Assembly: GCF_022835695.1 (NCBI RefSeq)
Contig: NZ_BQUV01000001.1
Span: forward strand, 186,001-250,000
Reading direction: 5' to 3'
DNA from: Bradyrhizobium sp. Ce-3
GTDB taxonomy: Bacteria; Pseudomonadota; Alphaproteobacteria; Rhizobiales; Xanthobacteraceae
Length of the DNA stretch: 64,000 bases
Positions within the stretch are counted from its first letter, which is position 1; every line of letters starts with the position of its first letter. The position numbers and the translations under genes were made by a program. Under the pieces are notes generated by a model, which was not told where the DNA came from, did no database searches, and saw nothing but the letters and a program-made list of their open reading frames with translations. Shown here in pieces: positions 27,514 to 36,244 of the stretch.

Positions 27514-27981
27514 TCAACCCTTCGTCGAATCGCCGCGCGTGTGCTGCAATAGATTGTCGCGCAACCTGACCACGCTCTTCTGCACGATCGGAAACTCGTC
27601 CCCGAGCCCGGTGGCGTCGACCAGCGACGCGTTGATCTCCTTGTCGAGCAGGCGCCGTCCCGCCACGGTCAGGCTTACCCGCACCTGCCGCTCGTCGGCG
27701 GGATCGCGGACGCGGCTGATATAGCCGCTCTGCTCCAGCTTCTTGAGGATCGGCGTCAGCGTGTTGGATTCCAGGAACAGCTTCTCGCCGAGCGCGCTGA
27801 CGGTCTGGTCGTCGGCCTCCGACAGCGCGATCATGGCGATGTACTGGGTGTAGGTCAGGCCGACCGCGTCGAGGATCGGCTTGTAGGCGCGGCCAAAGGC
27901 CAGATTGGCCGAATAGACCGCAAAGCACAGAAAATTCGAGAGTTTTCGGCCCTTGGTCTCGGCCTTGGCGGTGCGGGTCAC
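27514..27981 (-). CDS. ohrR: OhrR-type organic peroxide sensor (MarR family)
   Basis: 155 residues from GTG 27981, which has GGAGA 8 bp upstream; a TTG at 28014 would add 11 residues. The sensing cysteine is C19 in SNFLCFAVYSANLAF, the diagnostic OhrR motif, and there is no second cysteine, so this is a one-Cys OhrR. The winged helix (about 55-110) includes SNTLTPILKKLE and DERQVRVSLT. OhrR represses ohr until peroxide oxidises the cysteine. Two matching operators lie between it and the divergent ohr gene. Confidence 0.92.
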   Translation of the reverse strand: MTRTAKAETKGRKLSNFLCFAVYSANLAFGRAYKPILDAVGLTYTQYIAMIALSEADDQTVSALGEKLFLESNTLTPILKKLEQSGYISRVRDPADERQVRVSLTVAGRRLLDKEINASLVDATGLGDEFPIVQKSVVRLRDNLLQHTRGDSTKG

Positions 27982-28025
27982 GGACGTCTCCGGAGTTTGT
28001 GAAGTCCCGGCCAATATAAATCGTA

Positions 28026-28040
28026 TCCGATTAAATCGGA
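28026..28040. promoter_or_regulatory. OhrR operator 1
   Basis: Perfect inverted repeat TCCGATT-A-AATCGGA, adjacent to the ohrR side of the divergent promoter region. The same motif with one mismatch recurs at 28083-28097, 57 bp away centre to centre. Confidence 0.75.
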
Positions 28041-28045
28041 AGTGC

Positions 28046-28074
28046 TTGACATGGTCAGATGTCGGGTTTATTTC
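28046..28074 (+). promoter_or_regulatory. Candidate ohr promoter
   Basis: TTGACA at 28046-28051, 17-bp spacer and TATTTC at 28069-28074, lying between the two OhrR operators. The -10 match is partial. Confidence 0.45.
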
Positions 28075-28082
28075 GACGCGTA

Positions 28083-28097
28083 TCCGATTAGATCGGA
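28083..28097. promoter_or_regulatory. OhrR operator 2
   Basis: TCCGATT-A-GATCGGA, the second copy of the dyad, 31 bp upstream of the ohr start codon and downstream of the candidate promoter. Confidence 0.75.
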
Positions 28098-28128
28098 CAC
28101 GATCTAAATCTCATCCAAGGAGCTCACC

Positions 28129-28530
28129 ATGACCGCCAATGCCAAGGTTCTCGTCACCGGAAAGACCCACGTCACCGCCGGCCCGAACGGCGCCGCTCGC
28201 TCGCGCGACGGCTTCCTCGACGTCAAGCTGCCGCAGCCGCACCCGGCCGCCGAGAACCTGTTCGCCGCCGCCTGGTCGGCCTGCTACATCGGCGCAATCC
28301 AGCTCGCCGCCGGACAGCGCAAGGTCAAGCTCGCCAGCGAGCCCGAGGTCGATGCCGAGATCGACCTGAACCAGGCGGGTGGCGCCTTCTTCCTGAGCGC
28401 GCGCCTCAACGTCCACGTTCCCGGCGTCGAACGCGAGGTCGCGCAGGAACTGATCGAAGCCGCGCACGGCATCTGCCCCTACTCCAAGGCGGTCCACGGC
28501 AACATCGACGTCACGACGACCCTCGTTTGA
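28129..28530 (+). CDS. ohr: Organic hydroperoxide reductase Ohr
   Basis: 133 residues, the normal Ohr length. The two redox cysteines are C52 (AWSACYIGA) and C116 (HGICPYSKA), and the GRDGxxRSxDG-like stretch near residue 20-30 is present as GAARSRDGFLDVKL. Ohr reduces fatty acid and other organic hydroperoxides in the cytoplasm using lipoylated proteins. It is divergent from ohrR and flanked by two operators. AAGGAGC precedes the ATG. Confidence 0.95.
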   Translation: MTANAKVLVTGKTHVTAGPNGAARSRDGFLDVKLPQPHPAAENLFAAAWSACYIGAIQLAAGQRKVKLASEPEVDAEIDLNQAGGAFFLSARLNVHVPGVEREVAQELIEAAHGICPYSKAVHGNIDVTTTLV

Positions 28531-28613
28531 GACGAGCGCATGACGACCTCCGACGCGGGCCGGCCGCTTGCCGGTTCGCGGTCGGGCAATCAAGACAACC
28601 CCTGGAGTCCAAG

Positions 28614-29033
28614 ATGACCAGCAAGCTGATGACGGCGACGCGCGTGTTCGCAAGAACGGCCCTGTTCGCTGCAAGTCTCCTGACAATTCCGAGCGCGCAG
28701 GCGCAACAGCCGGCCGGCATCGCCCGAACCGACCTGCAGCGCCACGACCTCAGCGCGCCCGGGCGTGAAGCCGTTCAGGTGCGAGTCGACATCGCGCCCG
28801 GCAAGGCCTTCGGCCGGCATACCCATCCCGGCGAAGAGATCATCTATGTGCTCGCCGGCACGCTCGAATACGATGTCGACGGCAGGCCGCCGGCGACGCT
28901 GAAGGGCGGCGATGTGCTGTTCATCCCCGCCGGCACGATCCACGCGGCGAAGAACGTGGGCAACGTCACGGCCAGCGAGCTTGCGACTTATATCGTCGAG
29001 AAAGACAAGCCGCTGTTGACCCTCGTGAAGTGA
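28614..29033 (+). CDS. Exported cupin-domain protein
   Basis: 139 residues with a Sec signal (about 1-31, PSAQAQQ) and one cupin barrel. Metal ligands are H69, H71, E75 (HTHPGEE) and H110 (AGTIHAAKN), so a metal site is likely in the periplasm. The substrate is unknown; similar proteins are annotated only as cupin. It lies 83 bp downstream of ohr and may be cotranscribed. A CTGGAG site precedes the ATG. Confidence 0.87.
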   Translation: MTSKLMTATRVFARTALFAASLLTIPSAQAQQPAGIARTDLQRHDLSAPGREAVQVRVDIAPGKAFGRHTHPGEEIIYVLAGTLEYDVDGRPPATLKGGDVLFIPAGTIHAAKNVGNVTASELATYIVEKDKPLLTLVK

Positions 29034-29085
29034 TCTCCGCCGCCTGCCCGCCCCGGTCCCGGGTCGGGCGCGGCGACATCAGAGT

Positions 29086-30603
29086 TCACTTGGTGCCCTG
29101 AACCTCGGCCTGCGCGACCTGCCGCGCGTTGAAGATCAGGAAGCTGACCGCGGCCATGATCCAGACGCCGATGCCGCCATACAGCATCACCCAGCCAAAG
29201 CCGCTCGCGAGCGCCTGATGCACGATCGGGCCGGTCAGCTCCGGCGCGGATGCGGTGTCGCCCGACGCGATCCGCTCGGCGACAGCGCGGAGTTGCGCGC
29301 CGTCCAATGCGGGCAACACCGCCTTCAGATGCGCCAGCACGCCACTCGCGAGGATAAAGCCCATCAGCGCGATGTTGACCGAGAGCGACACCATCCGCGC
29401 GCTCATGTCGATCCCGGAGGCCATGCCGGCGCGGTCGCTCGAGACCGAGCCGGTCGTGGTGTTGGTGACCGGCGTGTTGGTGATGCCAAGACCTATTCCG
29501 GCGATCAGGCAGCCCGGCAGCATGGTCAGCCAGTCGGGCTGCGCGGCGGCGCTGCCGAACTTCATCAGCATGAAGCCGGTGCCGATGGTGAACAGCCCGA
29601 GCGGGATGATCAGGCCCGGCTGATAGCGCAGCGACAGCCGTTCGGCGAACGGCGGCATCACCAGCGTCGGCAGCGTGTAGGCAAGCAGCGCGAGACCCGC
29701 GGACACGCTGTCATAGCCGAGCCCGGCGTGAAACCAGATCGGCAGATAGATCATGAACGGCCAGTAGCTGAGGTTCATCGCGGCCGAGCCGACGATCGAG
29801 CCGGAGAACGCCGGAATCCGGAACACGGAGAAGTCGAACATCGGCCGCCGGCTCACTCTCTCCGCAACCAGGAACGCGATGAAGCTCAGCGCGGAAACGC
29901 CGAGGATCGCAAGCCCCTTCGGGCTGACGAAGCCGAGATCCGGCCCCTGCGTGATGTAGAAGGCGAGGCAGAACACCGCGAGCGACATCGTCACGATGCC
30001 GGCGACGTCGAGACTGCTCGCCTTCGGGTCTTTCGACTCGTGCACGCCGCCGATCGTGAGCACGAACGCAACGGCCGCAAACAGCACGTGGATGAGAAAT
30101 ACCCACTCCCAGCTCAGCACCGCGACGACGGCGCCGCCGATGATCGGCCCGAAGCCGAGGCCGATGCCGAAGATCACGCCCCACCAGCCCCAGGCGACGG
30201 CACGCACCCGGCCGCCCTGGAATTCATGCGACAGCACGGCGATCTGGCAGATCAACAGCGCACCGCCGCTCAGCCCCTGCAGGAACCGGGCGACGATCAG
30301 CGTCTCAACACTCGAGGCAACGCCGCAGATCAGCGAGGTGACGCCGAACGCGGCGATCGCGACCAGGAAGATGCGCTTGCGCCCGTAGCGATCCGCCACC
30401 GTCCCGATCGCCATCAGCACCGTGGTCACCGCGATCGTGTAGGCGTTCATGATCCATTGCAACGCCTTGAAGTCGGCATGCAGCACCTGCTCCAGCGTCG
30501 GCAAAATCGAAGGGATGCTGGAAATCTCCAATCCAAACATCAGACAGGCAAGGCATACGGCGGATAGCACGACAGCGCCGCGGCGGCTCAGTTCAGTGGA
30601 CAT
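29086..30603 (-). CDS. MFS multidrug transporter, DHA2-like
   Basis: 505 residues with about 14 hydrophobic helices, the size and fold of DHA2 drug/proton antiporters. The loop motif GTVADRYGRKRIFLV after helix 2 is intact, and LMFGLEISSIPSILPTL fits helix 1. Substrate range is unknown. It is divergent from the LysR gene at 30809, with about 205 bp between them, and that regulator is the likely controller. Confidence 0.9.
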   Translation of the reverse strand: MSTELSRRGAVVLSAVCLACLMFGLEISSIPSILPTLEQVLHADFKALQWIMNAYTIAVTTVLMAIGTVADRYGRKRIFLVAIAAFGVTSLICGVASSVETLIVARFLQGLSGGALLICQIAVLSHEFQGGRVRAVAWGWWGVIFGIGLGFGPIIGGAVVAVLSWEWVFLIHVLFAAVAFVLTIGGVHESKDPKASSLDVAGIVTMSLAVFCLAFYITQGPDLGFVSPKGLAILGVSALSFIAFLVAERVSRRPMFDFSVFRIPAFSGSIVGSAAMNLSYWPFMIYLPIWFHAGLGYDSVSAGLALLAYTLPTLVMPPFAERLSLRYQPGLIIPLGLFTIGTGFMLMKFGSAAAQPDWLTMLPGCLIAGIGLGITNTPVTNTTTGSVSSDRAGMASGIDMSARMVSLSVNIALMGFILASGVLAHLKAVLPALDGAQLRAVAERIASGDTASAPELTGPIVHQALASGFGWVMLYGGIGVWIMAAVSFLIFNARQVAQAEVQGTK

Positions 30604-30808
30604 GATCAGGCCTTTTGTTGTGGCAAGCCAACGGCATACCGCACGCTGTTGCCAGGGTGCTGGCAGCAGCGTCGGTCCTTCGACTCACGATGTATTGAGG
30701 CAGCAGCGGCAGGAATCGGGTGGCCACGGCGCTTCACAGCGCAAAGCTAGTGATGGCTTGAGCATTGGTGAATTGGATGACTAGATATTTCAGAGACAAC
30801 AATTCCGG

Positions 30809-31717
30809 ATGACTGACATGACCACGCTCGACGTCGACGCCGTGAAGACCTTCGTGACCATCGCCGAGTTCAAGAGCTTTACGCGCGCCGCCGAAGCGCT
30901 CGGCACCACGCAGGGCGCGATCAGCGTCAAGCTGAAGCGGCTGGAGCGCCAGGTCGGCCACCGGCTGATCGAGCGGACACCGCGGCTGGTGCGCCTGTCG
31001 GCGCAAGGCGCCGCATTCCTTGCGCCCGCGCGCGAGCTGCTCGCCGCGCATGACCGCGCCGTCGCGGGGCTATCCTCCGCGCGGCCGCGTCGCTTCGCGC
31101 TCGGCATCGCCACCCATGTCGGCGGCGCTGAAGTCCCGACCTTGCTGGCGCGGCTGCACGCGCACGACCCGGCACTGACGATCGAGGTCCGGCTCGAGGA
31201 TTCCCGCGACCTGCTCGACGCTTTCGATCGTGGCGACCTCGACGCCGCCATCATCCGCCGCGAGGACGACCGCCGCGCCGGCGAGAAGCTGGCGACGGAC
31301 CACTATGGCTGGTTCGCGACGCCGGACTTTGTCCATCGTACGGGCGAGCCGCTGCGCCTGGCCGCCTCTTCGCCGTCCTGCGGCGTGCTCAACATCGCGA
31401 CGCGCGCGCTCGCGGCGGCGGGCATCCCGTGGACCGAAAGCTTCCTCGGCTGCGGTTCCTTTGCCGTCGCCGACGCGGTCGCCGCCGGCCTCGCGACGTC
31501 GGTGTTCTCCTGCCGGCTTGCGCCGGCCGGAACCATCGATGTCGGCCGGCGGTTCGGCCTGCCTGCCCTGCCACCGTCCGAGATCGTGCTGCTGTCGGCG
31601 TTGTCAGATGCGAAATCCCGCGCGGCGCTGAAGACGATCGTCAGTGCCTTTCGCGAGCATCATCGCCTGCCTGCGGGCAGCCCGGCAGACACTCCGGCGG
31701 AAGTCCTTGAGATGTGA
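30809..31717 (+). CDS. LysR-family transcriptional regulator
   Basis: 302 residues with a clear winged helix (about 8-65: VKTFVTIAEFKSFTRAAEALGTTQGAISVKLKRLE) and a LysR effector domain. It is divergent from the DHA2 exporter, which it probably regulates. It ends 5 bp before the convergent stop of the next LysR gene. Confidence 0.92.
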   Translation: MTDMTTLDVDAVKTFVTIAEFKSFTRAAEALGTTQGAISVKLKRLERQVGHRLIERTPRLVRLSAQGAAFLAPARELLAAHDRAVAGLSSARPRRFALGIATHVGGAEVPTLLARLHAHDPALTIEVRLEDSRDLLDAFDRGDLDAAIIRREDDRRAGEKLATDHYGWFATPDFVHRTGEPLRLAASSPSCGVLNIATRALAAAGIPWTESFLGCGSFAVADAVAAGLATSVFSCRLAPAGTIDVGRRFGLPALPPSEIVLLSALSDAKSRAALKTIVSAFREHHRLPAGSPADTPAEVLEM

Positions 31718-31722
31718 GCGAT

Positions 31723-32649
31723 CTACGTACCTATCGGCTGCCTCCGCGCGCGACCGGTGTGTCTCCCCTCGAACAGCGCGCGCTCCGACGCGAGGGCCTT
31801 GGCCAGGAAATCGAGCGTGGCGCGGATCCGCGCGGTGCGCTTGAGATCGTCATGCGTCAACAGCCACAGCGCCGAGCGCGGCTCGGCGAGCGCCTTGGGC
31901 GTCAGGCGGCGCAGCGCGGGCGCGAGATCGCCGACATAGCAGGGAAGCAGCGCAAGCCCCAGTCCCGCCGCCGCGGCATCGCGCAGCGCCGGCAGCGCAT
32001 CGACGCGGCAGGCGAAGCGCGCCGAACGCAGGTTCTCGCGCATCCAGCCGGCGATGACGGTCCCCGCCAGTGCATCGTCGAGCCCGATCCAGTCATGCGC
32101 GGACAGATCCTTGTCGCCGCGCCGGCCGAGATAGGCGCGCGATCCGTAGACCGCATGGGCAATGTCGACAATGCGCCGCCCGACCAGCAACTCGGACGGC
32201 GCCGGCGTCGGCCGGATCGCGATCTCGGCCTCGCGGCGCGTCAGGTTCGCCATCGCGTTGGAGATGATGATCTCCGGCTGGATCTCTGGATGCGCGGCGC
32301 GCATCGCAGGCAGATGCCGCATCAGCACCGCGCCGAGCGTGTCGGTCGTCGTGATCCGGACCGGGCCTGATGGCTTGAGGTCCTGCCCCGCCAGCCTGCG
32401 CTCGAGCGCGAGCACCTCGTCCTCGAGCCGCGCCGCCGACGCCGCTGCTGATTCGCCGGCCGGCGTCGGCGCATAACCGTCGCGGAAGCGCTCGAACAGC
32501 CGCGTTCCGATCGCCGCCTCGATCGTGCCGAGCCGACGAAACACCGTCGAGTGCGTGACGCCGAGCTGGCGCGCCGCCCCGGACAGGCTGCCCTCCCGCG
32601 CAATCGCGAGGACAAGGCGGAGGTCGTTCCAGTCGAGCGAGGTGTCCAC
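31723..32649 (-). CDS. LysR-family transcriptional regulator
   Basis: 308 residues from GTG 32649 (VDTSLDWNDLRLVLAIAREGSL); a longer frame to 32781 lacks family sequence. The winged helix and the effector domain with TTTDTLGAVLMRHLP are typical of the branch that regulates small transport operons. It diverges from the MFS gene at 32775, and an inverted repeat at 32664-32680 lies between them. Confidence 0.9.
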   Translation of the reverse strand: MDTSLDWNDLRLVLAIAREGSLSGAARQLGVTHSTVFRRLGTIEAAIGTRLFERFRDGYAPTPAGESAAASAARLEDEVLALERRLAGQDLKPSGPVRITTTDTLGAVLMRHLPAMRAAHPEIQPEIIISNAMANLTRREAEIAIRPTPAPSELLVGRRIVDIAHAVYGSRAYLGRRGDKDLSAHDWIGLDDALAGTVIAGWMRENLRSARFACRVDALPALRDAAAAGLGLALLPCYVGDLAPALRRLTPKALAEPRSALWLLTHDDLKRTARIRATLDFLAKALASERALFEGRHTGRARRQPIGT

Positions 32650-32663
32650 TTTTGCAAGCTCGG

Positions 32664-32680
32664 TTCGCAGAATTGGCGAA
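32664..32680. promoter_or_regulatory. Putative LysR operator
   Basis: TTCGC-N7-GCGAA inverted repeat, 15 bp upstream of the LysR start and in the divergent LysR/MFS region. Confidence 0.5.
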
Positions 32681-32774
32681 TACCTTAGCACGAATAAACA
32701 GGCCATCTTCCCGGAAAATTCGGCCGACGGGACGCACCTCGTGCGGCGTGATGACGATCGAGAGGAGTTGGCCG

Positions 32775-34211
32775 GTGACAAGTGAGACCACCGAGACGTT
32801 GCGGTTGCGCGGCGCGCACGCAGCCACGGTCGATCAGCGACGATGGCTGGCGCTGCCGGTGCTGCTGACCGGCGCCTTCCTGCCGATCCTCGACTTCAAT
32901 GTCGTCAACCTCGCCCTCCCCGCCATTCGCGACAATCTCGGTGCGAGCCCGAGCGAGGTGCAGTTCGTGATCTCGGCCTATGCCGCGACCTACGCGGTGT
33001 TCCTGATCACCGGCGGCCGGCTCGGTGACCTGCTCGGCCGGCGGCGCATGTTCCTGACCGGCGTCGCCGGCTTCACCATCGCGTCTGTCTTGTGCGGCAT
33101 CGCCTGGTCGCCCACCGTGCTGGTCGCCGGACGAATTCTCCAGGGCCTCACCGCGACTGCGATGGCACCGCAAGTGCTCGCCTCGATCCGCGTGCTGTTT
33201 CCGGCCAGCGAACAGGGCCGCGCGCTCGGCTTCTACGGCGCCACTTTCGGTCTGGCGAACATCTGCGGCCAGGTGCTCGGCGGCGTGCTGGTCTCGGCCC
33301 ACCCGTTCGGACTGGCCTGGCAGGCGATCTTCCTGATCAACGTGCCGATCGGCCTCATTGCCTTCATCGGCGGGCTGCTGTTCCTCGGCGACTCCCGCGC
33401 CGAGCACGCCCAGCGGCTCGACATCGGCGGCGTCATCCTGCTGTCGCTCACGCTGGGCTTGCTGGTCTATCCGCTGATCGAGGGCCGGGAATCCGGCTGG
33501 CCTTTCTGGATCATCGCGATGCTGCTGGCGGCTCCTCTGATGCTCGCCGCCTTCGTCCGTTTCGAGGCGCGACTTACCGCGCGCGGCGGCGACCCACTGG
33601 TCGCGCTGAATCTCCTGCACAACAGCGATTTCGTGATCGGGCTGGTGATGGCGCTCGCCTTCTACATGCTGTCGTCGTTCTATCTGACCTTCGCGGTCTA
33701 CCTGCAAAGCGGACTGCATTTTTCGCCGCTGGCGGCCGGCCTCGCCACCCTGCCCTCCGCCACCGGCTTCTTCGTCAGTTCACTGGTGTCGTCGCTGGTG
33801 ATGCAATGGCTCGGCGCACGCACGCTGACGCTGGGCTTCGCGCTCCAAGTCGTCGGCTTCGGTGTCGTGATGCTGTCGGTCAGTGGCACGCTGCCCCAAA
33901 GCCTTGAGTTCGGCCTGATCTGCGGCGGGCTCGGCTTCGGCACCGTGATGCCGTCGGTGATCAAGGCGGTGATCGGCAGCATCGATCCGCGCCACGCCGG
34001 GCTGGCGTCGGGCATGATGATCTCGACCTTCCAGATCGGCGCCGCGCTCGGCGTCGCTATCATCGGCGGCGTCTTCTACAGCCTGCTCGGGCCGCACCCA
34101 CAGGCCGACGACTACGCCCACGCCTTCACGATCGCGCTCGGCTGCAACGTCGCGCTGCTGGCACTCGGCGGCTGGCTGTCGCTGTGGCTGCCGCGCGAGC
34201 CACAGGCTTGA
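32775..34211 (+). CDS. MFS multidrug transporter, DHA2-like
   Basis: 478 residues with about 14 predicted helices; GGRLGDLLGRRRMFLTG is the conserved MFS loop and FLPILDFNVVNLALPAI resembles helix 1 of the DHA2 group. The GTG at 32775 has AGGAG 8 bp upstream and is preferred to ATG 32751. Likely controlled by the divergent LysR regulator. It is followed 15 bp later by a DUF1993 gene, probably in one operon. Confidence 0.88.
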   Translation: MTSETTETLRLRGAHAATVDQRRWLALPVLLTGAFLPILDFNVVNLALPAIRDNLGASPSEVQFVISAYAATYAVFLITGGRLGDLLGRRRMFLTGVAGFTIASVLCGIAWSPTVLVAGRILQGLTATAMAPQVLASIRVLFPASEQGRALGFYGATFGLANICGQVLGGVLVSAHPFGLAWQAIFLINVPIGLIAFIGGLLFLGDSRAEHAQRLDIGGVILLSLTLGLLVYPLIEGRESGWPFWIIAMLLAAPLMLAAFVRFEARLTARGGDPLVALNLLHNSDFVIGLVMALAFYMLSSFYLTFAVYLQSGLHFSPLAAGLATLPSATGFFVSSLVSSLVMQWLGARTLTLGFALQVVGFGVVMLSVSGTLPQSLEFGLICGGLGFGTVMPSVIKAVIGSIDPRHAGLASGMMISTFQIGAALGVAIIGGVFYSLLGPHPQADDYAHAFTIALGCNVALLALGGWLSLWLPREPQA

Positions 34212-34226
34212 GAGCAGGAGGATTCC

Positions 34227-34736
34227 ATGACCTCACCGCTCTACGAAGCGTCGGTGCCGGTGTTCCGGCAGATGCTCGACGCGCTGGCCGACCTCCTGCG
34301 CAAGGGCGAGGCCCACGCCCGCGAGCACGGTCTCGACCCCGACGCCATGCTGGCGGCGCGGCTGGCGCCCGACATGCTGACGCTGGCCGGCCAGGTGCAA
34401 CGGGCCAGCGATCACGCCAAGGGCGCTGCCGGGCGGCTCGCCGGTCTCGAGCCGCCGCCGTTTACCGACAATGAACGGAGCCTCGCCGAGGCGCACGCGC
34501 GGATATCGCGAACGCTCGACTACATCGGCACGGTCCCGGTCGAGGCGTTCGTGCATGCCGCGGAACGCACCATCACCTTGCCGTTCGGCGTCCCGCCAAT
34601 GCCGGCAGCGCGCTATCTGTATGGCTTCGCGCTGCCGAGTCTGTTCTTCCACGTCGCCACCGCCTACGCCATCCTGCGCCATCGCGGCGTGCCGCTCGGC
34701 AAGCGTGATTTCCTCGGCAGCTACGTCCCGCAGTAA
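34227..34736 (+). CDS. DUF1993 family protein
   Basis: 169 residues matching DUF1993: a four-helix protein starting SPLYEASVPVFRQMLDAL and closing with FALPSLFFHVATAYAILRHRGVPLGKRDFLG. The fold resembles DinB-like helical bundles but the family has no known function. AGGAGG precedes the ATG. It probably shares an operon with the upstream MFS gene and converges on the M20 peptidase with 3 bp between stops. Confidence 0.87.
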   Translation: MTSPLYEASVPVFRQMLDALADLLRKGEAHAREHGLDPDAMLAARLAPDMLTLAGQVQRASDHAKGAAGRLAGLEPPPFTDNERSLAEAHARISRTLDYIGTVPVEAFVHAAERTITLPFGVPPMPAARYLYGFALPSLFFHVATAYAILRHRGVPLGKRDFLGSYVPQ

Positions 34737-34739
34737 CCC

Positions 34740-36200
34740 CTACTTCTTCGCGACCTCGCGCAACGTGCTGTAGATCCAGTCCGCCCCCTGCTTGATGGCC
34801 TCGACGCCGATCCGTTCGTCGTTGCCATGCATCCGGCTCAAGATGTCGTCGTCGAGCGGATAGGGATAGATGCCATAGACCGGCACGTTGCGCTCGCGCC
34901 AGGCGGTGGCGTCGGTGCCTGCCTCGAACATCGTCGGCACCAGGACGGCGTCCTTCCAGACCCGCTTCGCGTTGCGGTCCAGTGCCGCATAGAGCTCGGT
35001 ATCGACCGGTGACGCCGGGATCTTGCTCCGCATCAGATAGGTGTCCCGCGCCTCCTGCTGCGACAGCGACGTCACGATGCTGACTTCGATGCCGGGATCG
35101 CCGATCACGCGCTTGATCTCGGCAATCATCTGGTCCGTCGTCGTTCCCGGCAGCAGCCGCGTGTTCACGACCGCCTTGGCGTCGCCGGGGATGACGTTGG
35201 GCTTGATGCCGGCATCGATCATCGTGATCACCACGGTGTCGCGCAGCAGGGCGTGCAGCAGCAGGCTGTCCTTGGGATTGTCGGCGACCAGTTTCTTGCC
35301 GGCCGCGTCGAGGTCGGCCGGGTCCTTTGCCGCCAGGAGTTGTCTGATATCGGCTGCGGTCCGTTCCGAACTGATCGGCAGCAACGCCTTGAAGTAGCCT
35401 TCGGTTGCCGGCACCAGCTTGACAGCGGGATCATGCACCGCCAGCTTGGCCAGTGCCGCGATCAGGCGGTCGTTGGCCATCGCACCCGTCGGGAACGGCC
35501 GCGAGGAATGACCGGAGGGACCGATCGCCCTCAACGCAAACGTCACCGAGAGCTTTTCCGCCGTCGTGACGTTGATCTGGCGCACCGCGCCGTCCGGTCG
35601 TTGCAGCACATAGCCGCCTTCGTTCAGCGCGAATTCGGCGTCGATCTTGTCCCAATGGTTCTTCGCCAGCCACACCGTGCTGTATTGCCCCTGCTCCTCG
35701 TCGGCCTCGGCGAGAAAGATCACATCGCGGGACAGCGGCGTCTTCTCCTCAGCAAGCCGCATCACGGCGCTGGCGAAGACGGCGAGCCCGCCCTTGAAAT
35801 CCATCGCGCCGCGCCCGTAGATGAAGCCGTCCTTTTCGACGCCGGCGAACGGCTCCACGGTCCATTTCTCGCGCTCGACCGGAACCACGTCGGCATGCGC
35901 GGCCAGCAGCACCGGCTTCCGCGATCCATCGCCGCGCAGCCGGGCGATGAAATGCGCGGCCTTGCCGTTCGGGGCGACGAAGATGTCGACCTCGGCGCCC
36001 AGCGGCGCGAATTGAGACTTCAAATATTCGGCAAGCGCCCGTGTGTCTCCGGGCCCGTTCGAGGTGTCGAATGCGATCAGCTTCTTGAGCAGCGCGACCG
36101 TGCGGTCCCCATACGGTTCGGCTGCAGCGCCCCCGGTTCCGGAGAGGACGAGACCCGCGGCGAGCATCAAGGCTGCGATCTTATTTTTGGTCTGAGGCAT
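34740..36200 (-). CDS. Exported M20-family peptidase
   Basis: 486 residues: Sec signal peptide (about 1-28), catalytic dimetal domain with LLAAHADVVP (first His and Asp), GRGAMDFKGG, the general-base pair AEADEEQG, and the late His-containing segment SRMHGNDER, plus an inserted dimerisation domain (about 190-330). These are the metal ligands of the M20/ArgE/DapE/CPG2 superfamily, so the enzyme cleaves an acylated amino acid or dipeptide in the periplasm. GGGAG supports the ATG at 36200. Confidence 0.9.
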   Translation of the reverse strand: MPQTKNKIAALMLAAGLVLSGTGGAAAEPYGDRTVALLKKLIAFDTSNGPGDTRALAEYLKSQFAPLGAEVDIFVAPNGKAAHFIARLRGDGSRKPVLLAAHADVVPVEREKWTVEPFAGVEKDGFIYGRGAMDFKGGLAVFASAVMRLAEEKTPLSRDVIFLAEADEEQGQYSTVWLAKNHWDKIDAEFALNEGGYVLQRPDGAVRQINVTTAEKLSVTFALRAIGPSGHSSRPFPTGAMANDRLIAALAKLAVHDPAVKLVPATEGYFKALLPISSERTAADIRQLLAAKDPADLDAAGKKLVADNPKDSLLLHALLRDTVVITMIDAGIKPNVIPGDAKAVVNTRLLPGTTTDQMIAEIKRVIGDPGIEVSIVTSLSQQEARDTYLMRSKIPASPVDTELYAALDRNAKRVWKDAVLVPTMFEAGTDATAWRERNVPVYGIYPYPLDDDILSRMHGNDERIGVEAIKQGADWIYSTLREVAKK

Positions 36201-36244
36201 TTTCTTACTCCCGTTCTCGGAAACCATATCCTGCAGTGCCGGCG

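Noticed and set aside
32775-32787. GTGACAAGTG at the DHA2 start codon as a third copy of the shared 22-bp element.
   Set aside because: Only the first ten bases match; the TGTC half-site is absent, so it is probably chance.
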